64,000 nt of DNA from Mytilus edulis. Its lineage: Eukaryota; Mollusca; Bivalvia; Mytilida; Mytilidae. Position 1 is the first letter of the stretch. Every line of letters starts with the position of its first letter. This document shows, one piece after another, positions 60,375-64,000 of this stretch. The stretch is taken from contig NC_092349.1 of assembly GCF_963676685.1 (NCBI RefSeq), positions 81,728,604 to 81,792,603 on the forward strand, read 5' to 3'. The notes beneath the pieces are model-generated. The model did no database searches and had not been told where the DNA came from. It saw nothing but the letters and a program-made list of their open reading frames with translations. A program made the position numbers and the translations under genes.

Positions 60375-62292
60375 TCAAGTCATCCAAAAATGCTGATTCA
60401 ATAAGCCCTCTGGTGGTCGTATGTTTCCGTTTTTTCTAAGACTATTCTGCAAAAAGTCTTCTAACCTTGAAATTGGGCCACCTCCACTTGGAGAAGCCAT
60501 TCTTTTTAACTTTGGGAAAAATTCCTTTGCTAAAACATGTAATAACTTTACAAACTGTTTTCTATAATCTCTGTATAAAGCATGTCCTGTGACCTCTAAC
60601 AGGTCAAATGTCATAGTTGCTGTGATATCAGGAAGAGGCTCAATGTTCATCACCATTGACAACCATTCCCAGGCATGCTCAGTGCCATAGGGATTAGGAC
60701 CTCTTGGAGGATGAGCTACCATGACTGAAGCATAAAGTCTCATTAATCCTGACATTCTTTTGAGAAACTGATCTTGTTTTTCTGCATTTCCTTCAGAATC
60801 ATACTTATATCCTAAAGACCTGAAACATGAAGTATAATGAAAATTACAGATATCCAGTTATTATACATGCATATTAGTGTTGCACTTTACATGTCGTCTG
60901 TATTTTTTGTGTTATTGTTTTGCTTTTTCATTAAAGTATATTTTACACATGAATTTTCATTCATACATTTTCCTATAATGTTCTATAGTTTTACAGATGC
61001 ACCTTTACACAATAATTACACACAAGAGATATTTTCATGTCTGCTTTGATTGCCTTGCATGTATATCATATTTATTCTATGTCTGTATGTGTATGTATAT
61101 CTGTTTTATGTTTTATGTTATGTGTTTTTGATTTATATATTCGGTAAATAGTCATACCTGCCAACTGTCACTATTTGCAGGGGATTTCCCCCATTAAAGC
61201 TCCAAAATGGAAATTTTAAAAGAACAATTGTGTCCACAATTATAACAAAACAGTTAATCTTACAACGGCTTTAGGCTTTTAAAAATATGAATTAAGAAGC
61301 CAAAATTCAACATTAAAATACATTTGAAGGTCCCCATGAAGGTTTTTCAGGACAATGAAAGCCATCTTACACGTAAATCCCCATGGTCATTTTGAAAAGT
61401 TGGCAGGTATGAATAGTTTATATTCATTCTATGTCTACATGTGTATGTATATCTGTTTAATGTTATGTGTTTTTGTTTTATATATTCGGTAAAAAGTTCA
61501 TATTTATTCTATGTCTATATGTGTATGTATATCTGTTTTATGTTATGTGTTTTTGTTTTATATATTCGGTAAAAAGTTCATATTCATTCTATGTCTATAT
61601 GTGTATGTATATCTGTTTTATGTTATGTGTTTTTGTTTTATATATTCGGTACAAAGCTCTAAAGAGATAATGTTTGTGTTTTAATCATACTGAATCAAAA
61701 TATAGTTTTCTTATCTTATTTGTTTCTAGTCTATCATGACTACAGAGCTCTGGGAAATAAATGGGGTTAAAAAACTATGCAGTAAGGGCTTTGCTCATTG
61801 TTGAAGGCCGTATGGTGACCTATAGGTGTTAATTTCTGTGTCATTTTGGTCTCTTGTGGAGAGTTGTCTCATTGGCAATCATACCATGATACCACAGCTT
61901 TTTTTTTATAATTGAAGCACTTTATATGTCTTAAAACGACTAATATGTTTTTTATGTGTGCAATACATGTACTTTATTAGTTTTTATCTCAAATCATTCT
62001 GTTTTTTTTAACTGTGTTTACAGTAAGAATACTTGAATAAAACAAAAGAGCTTGCTTCATCAGAAAGATAGAATTATTTCAATTTTATATTTGTATCTTA
62101 CTTATAAAAATCCTCCCTAGATTGTCCATCAGTTTTACTGATATGGTACGGTACTGTATAAGGACACAGCTGGTGAAAATGTCCCAGTAGCATGGGGAGA
62201 ATGTCAGGATGTTCAGCTAACAACCCAACAGTAACGGCTGCTATAGCAAAAGCTGAACTGTGCAAAGCAGATACCTGCTCTTCTCCTTTTTT
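60375..62292 (-). CDS. GLE1: GLE1 RNA export factor, last two coding exons (partial gene)
   Basis: GLE1 sits at the cytoplasmic face of the nuclear pore and, with inositol hexakisphosphate, activates the DEAD-box helicase DDX19/Dbp5 to release exported mRNA. Exons read on the minus strand are 62,292-62,102 (189 bases plus 2) and 60,819-60,375 (stop TGA). Phase joins as AA|G (Lys). Protein features: HSSAFAIAAVTVGLLAEHPD, HFHQLCPYTVPY, then FLKRMSGLMRLYASVM, HAWEWLSMVMNIEPLPDITAT and the C-terminus LLNQHFWMT. This matches the conserved all-helical C-terminal domain of GLE1 along its length. The N-terminal coiled-coil part must lie beyond 62,292; I did not find the next exon up to 64,000. Confidence 0.95.
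61060..61665. repeat. 80-bp tandem repeat in the GLE1 intron, split by a MITE
   Basis: Units at about 61,421, 61,501 and 61,581 are exactly 80 bp apart and contain 'ttctatgtctatatgtgtat' and 'tatattcggtaaaaagttc'. A fourth unit at about 61,070-61,150 is separated from them by the MITE at 61,152-61,412. Confidence 0.88.
61152..61412. mobile_element. MITE (261 bp), 'tcatacctgccaact' termini
   Basis: Perfect inverted termini beginning 'tcatacctgccaact', except that the right copy has one inserted context base inside. Flanked by ATAG (61,148-61,151 and 61,413-61,416). Removing it restores 'ggtaaatagtttatattc', which matches the join seen between the other 80-bp units. Confidence 0.82.
61785..61905 (-). 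repeat. SINE-like repeat copy in the GLE1 intron
   Basis: Same family as 56,440-56,585: 'gctttgctcattgttgaagg', 'tggtgacctataggtgtt', 'ggtctcttgtggagagttg'. It ends in a T-run consistent with a minus-strand A-rich tail. Confidence 0.7.
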
Positions 62293-62442
62293 CTGTAAGA
62301 GAACATAATAAATAAAATTATAAAATGTAATATAATAAGATTAAACAGCCATGTGTCATACTGGTGATTTTGTCCTGGTCATATAAATCATGTGATCTAT
62401 ATTGATTTTTGGCCCGGTCCAATATTATCAATACAGACTTGA

Positions 62443-62497
62443 AATGAATCCTAAATTACATGTAAACATATATTGTGCATGTAATTCAGGATTCATT
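62443..62497. repeat. 20-bp inverted repeat
   Basis: Arms 62,443-62,462 ('aatgaatcctaaattacatg') and 62,478-62,497 are reverse complements with one mismatch and a 15-bp loop. Diverged direct repeats of 'ccagtccgt(t/a)ttggaaatatt' follow at 62,501 and 62,541. Confidence 0.65.
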
Positions 62498-63032
62498 ACC
62501 AGTCCGTTTTGGAAATATTGCCCTATATTCACATCATTGCCAGTCCGTATTGGAAATATTGGCCCAATATTCACCTTTGATGTATGTAATACAGCATTCA
62601 GAACAAGTCTGTATTGAAAAAGTTGGAATATTTAATAAAATAAAATTATAAAATGTAATATAAAGAAACAACATAAATTAAAGAAACAACCTATCATATG
62701 ATACACAGTGAATCCTTCAGATAGAAATAAATATGTATAAATTGATTCTTTTCTTAATGAAAAACAGTTTTAGGAATTAAACATCACTAAAATAAATATT
62801 TTATTTCATAGGATTCTTGCTATGTTTACATAAAGGTAATACTCTTTTGTTTAATGTAATATGTTCACATAGTCATCAAAGTATGAGGGGCATAAAGGGG
62901 GGTGTATCTGCACAGAAGAATGCGAAATAAAATTGCCAATGAACGATAAAAGAACAATTAAAAATTGATTGCACGTTGATCTTTTTACCAATTTCAAGAC
63001 AAAGAGTGAATAACGAGCCCTTTTCACGTCTG

Positions 63033-63772
63033 CAGTGTTTTCCATTTGGCATTTAAGCCGGGTGTGCCGACCACCTTCTTTTGAAAGCCGACCACCTTTC
63101 AATTTTAGGAGGTGGTCGCCTTTTTTTTCAAATTCCGGATTTTTTCGGTTCCGTACCGTTAAAATTTGAATACTAATCGCGCCTCGCTGATTTGTTTGCA
63201 TTGACAATGATAGCGTCCAATCGTCAAATTTCAATGTTTTCATTTATCAATCGAGGAAAAAGAAAGGCAGATGACGATGATGATAAAAAAAATATCAGAC
63301 CAAATAAGTTACGGTAAATAAAATTGATAGTAATGTTCAAGTTGTGGAAATTGAAAAAAAATCAACCAAACAACGGAAAAGACATGAGAGTGAAGACAAA
63401 TATGAGCAAGACTTTAAATGGTTTATAGTCACAGAGGAAGGATACTACTGTTCGGTGTGCCACAAATATGTCACAAAAGCAAGAAACAGGACAGAAACCT
63501 GGATCGAAAGGACTTGCATTTGCAGGAGGAGGGAGTCCTGCAAGAGCCATCTGTTATCAATCAAAGAATATTTGACAATTAATATGACTACTTCTATTTA
63601 TGTTTGTTCAACTCCATTAAATGTGAATATTATACTAATCTTTAATTTGTGACCCCCACGTGCACCCACAGTAAATAAAAAAAAACGGTTGGATATTTAA
63701 AAAAAACCCACCCGGTTGCAAGTGATTTTATTTCAACACCCACCTTACCTTAGTGAAAAAAGGAAAACACTG
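63033..63772 (+). mobile_element. hAT-like element with a transposase-type zinc-finger remnant
   Basis: Ends 'cagtgttttcc' (63,033-63,043) and 'ggaaaacactg' (63,762-63,772) are perfect inverted repeats of the CAGTG type common in hAT elements. The expected 8-bp duplication is not evident. The interior carries a broken coding remnant (63,234-63,600). At 740 bp it is far too short for an autonomous hAT, so it is an internally deleted derivative. Confidence 0.65.
63234..63652 (+). pseudogene. Frameshifted TTF/BED-like zinc-finger N-terminus
   Basis: An ATG at 63,234 opens a basic/acidic start (MFSFINRGKRKADDDDDKK) that stops at 63,315. A second frame, open from 63,308, continues as NVQVVEIEKK… YEQDFKWF… EGYYCSVCHKYV, then SCKSHL. 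The pattern W-x-GYYCSVC followed by a C/H segment is like the TTF-type zinc finger at the N-terminus of ZNF862/KIAA1586-like proteins and some hAT transposases. A one-base shift near 63,305-63,315 breaks the join. No DDE/hAT dimerisation part follows. Moderate confidence in the family, good confidence that it is broken. Confidence 0.5.
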
Positions 63773-64000
63773 CTTTCTTGTCCATGGAATATTTGCATTT
63801 TAAATGTTCAAAAGATCATTATATACTTTTTAAGAAGCCATAAGTCATTTATTTCAGAAATGTGTATCCTAATAAGAAATATCAAGTAAAACAGAGAGTT
63901 AATATATATACAGGAAGACTGTGAATCAGTCACAAAAAGTTTATATCAAGGTCTTTTTTTCGTGCAAAGTTCATGACAGTTATTATTTCATGTTTTAAGT

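Overview
The window is AT-rich animal nuclear DNA: split genes with GT-AG introns, no operons, and more than half of the length made of short interspersed repeats, MITEs and tandem arrays. Several repeat families read as ones I associate with marine mussels (Mytilus-type bivalves), including the 'tgtggtatgattgccaatga' SINE-like family, the 'ggtgctccggaagggtaa' family and the 'cacttggcccttcgggcca' Helitron-like family. The protein-coding content (PI4KA, GLE1, an expanded Toll-like receptor locus, a Penelope-like retroelement) fits a bivalve. The species call is inference.

Layout. 1-8,760: no exon recognised; SINE-like copies, an 834-bp fold-back element with arms of about 187 bp, a TA-flanked MITE, and two elements whose ends are built from periodic short words. 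8,761-22,496 (+): thirteen exons of the C-terminal ~620 residues of phosphatidylinositol 4-kinase alpha, including the whole lipid-kinase domain and the stop codon. Its introns hold nested Helentron-like elements and a six-fold tandem duplication of a 5' splice site. 22,497-25,900: 3' UTR and intergenic repeats. 26,065-45,665 (-): three copies of one Toll-like receptor gene in three states. One is a relic (26.1-27.5 kb), one is a recently broken copy that lost its LRR-C/transmembrane part (33.1-34.6 kb), and one is an intact long ORF (43.2-45.7 kb). The second and third sit in a tandem segmental duplication of about 9.3 kb (about 28.5-38.0 and 39.2-48.4 kb). 48.4-54.6 kb: a Helitron-like element followed by a Penelope-like element (RT, 269-bp terminal direct repeats) lying exactly between two 99.5%-identical 1.24-kb direct repeats, one of which later took a 436-bp MITE. 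54.6-60.3 kb: intergenic, with a hAT-type element carrying a perfect 8-bp target duplication, and SINE-like copies. 60,375-62,292 (-): the last two coding exons of GLE1. Upstream of them, in a GLE1 intron or flank, is a hAT-like derivative with a remnant of a TTF/BED-like zinc-finger exon.

Functionally, PI4KA (plasma-membrane PI4P synthesis) and GLE1 (mRNA export at the nuclear pore) are unrelated housekeeping genes flanking a 38-kb evolutionary hotspot, where a TLR gene is being duplicated and lost amid active mobile DNA. The most unusual signals are the Penelope-like element inside a kilobase-scale target duplication, the TLR3-like alanine in the BB loop of all three TLR copies, the six tandem splice donors in PI4KA, and the transposons with 'periodic word' ends.
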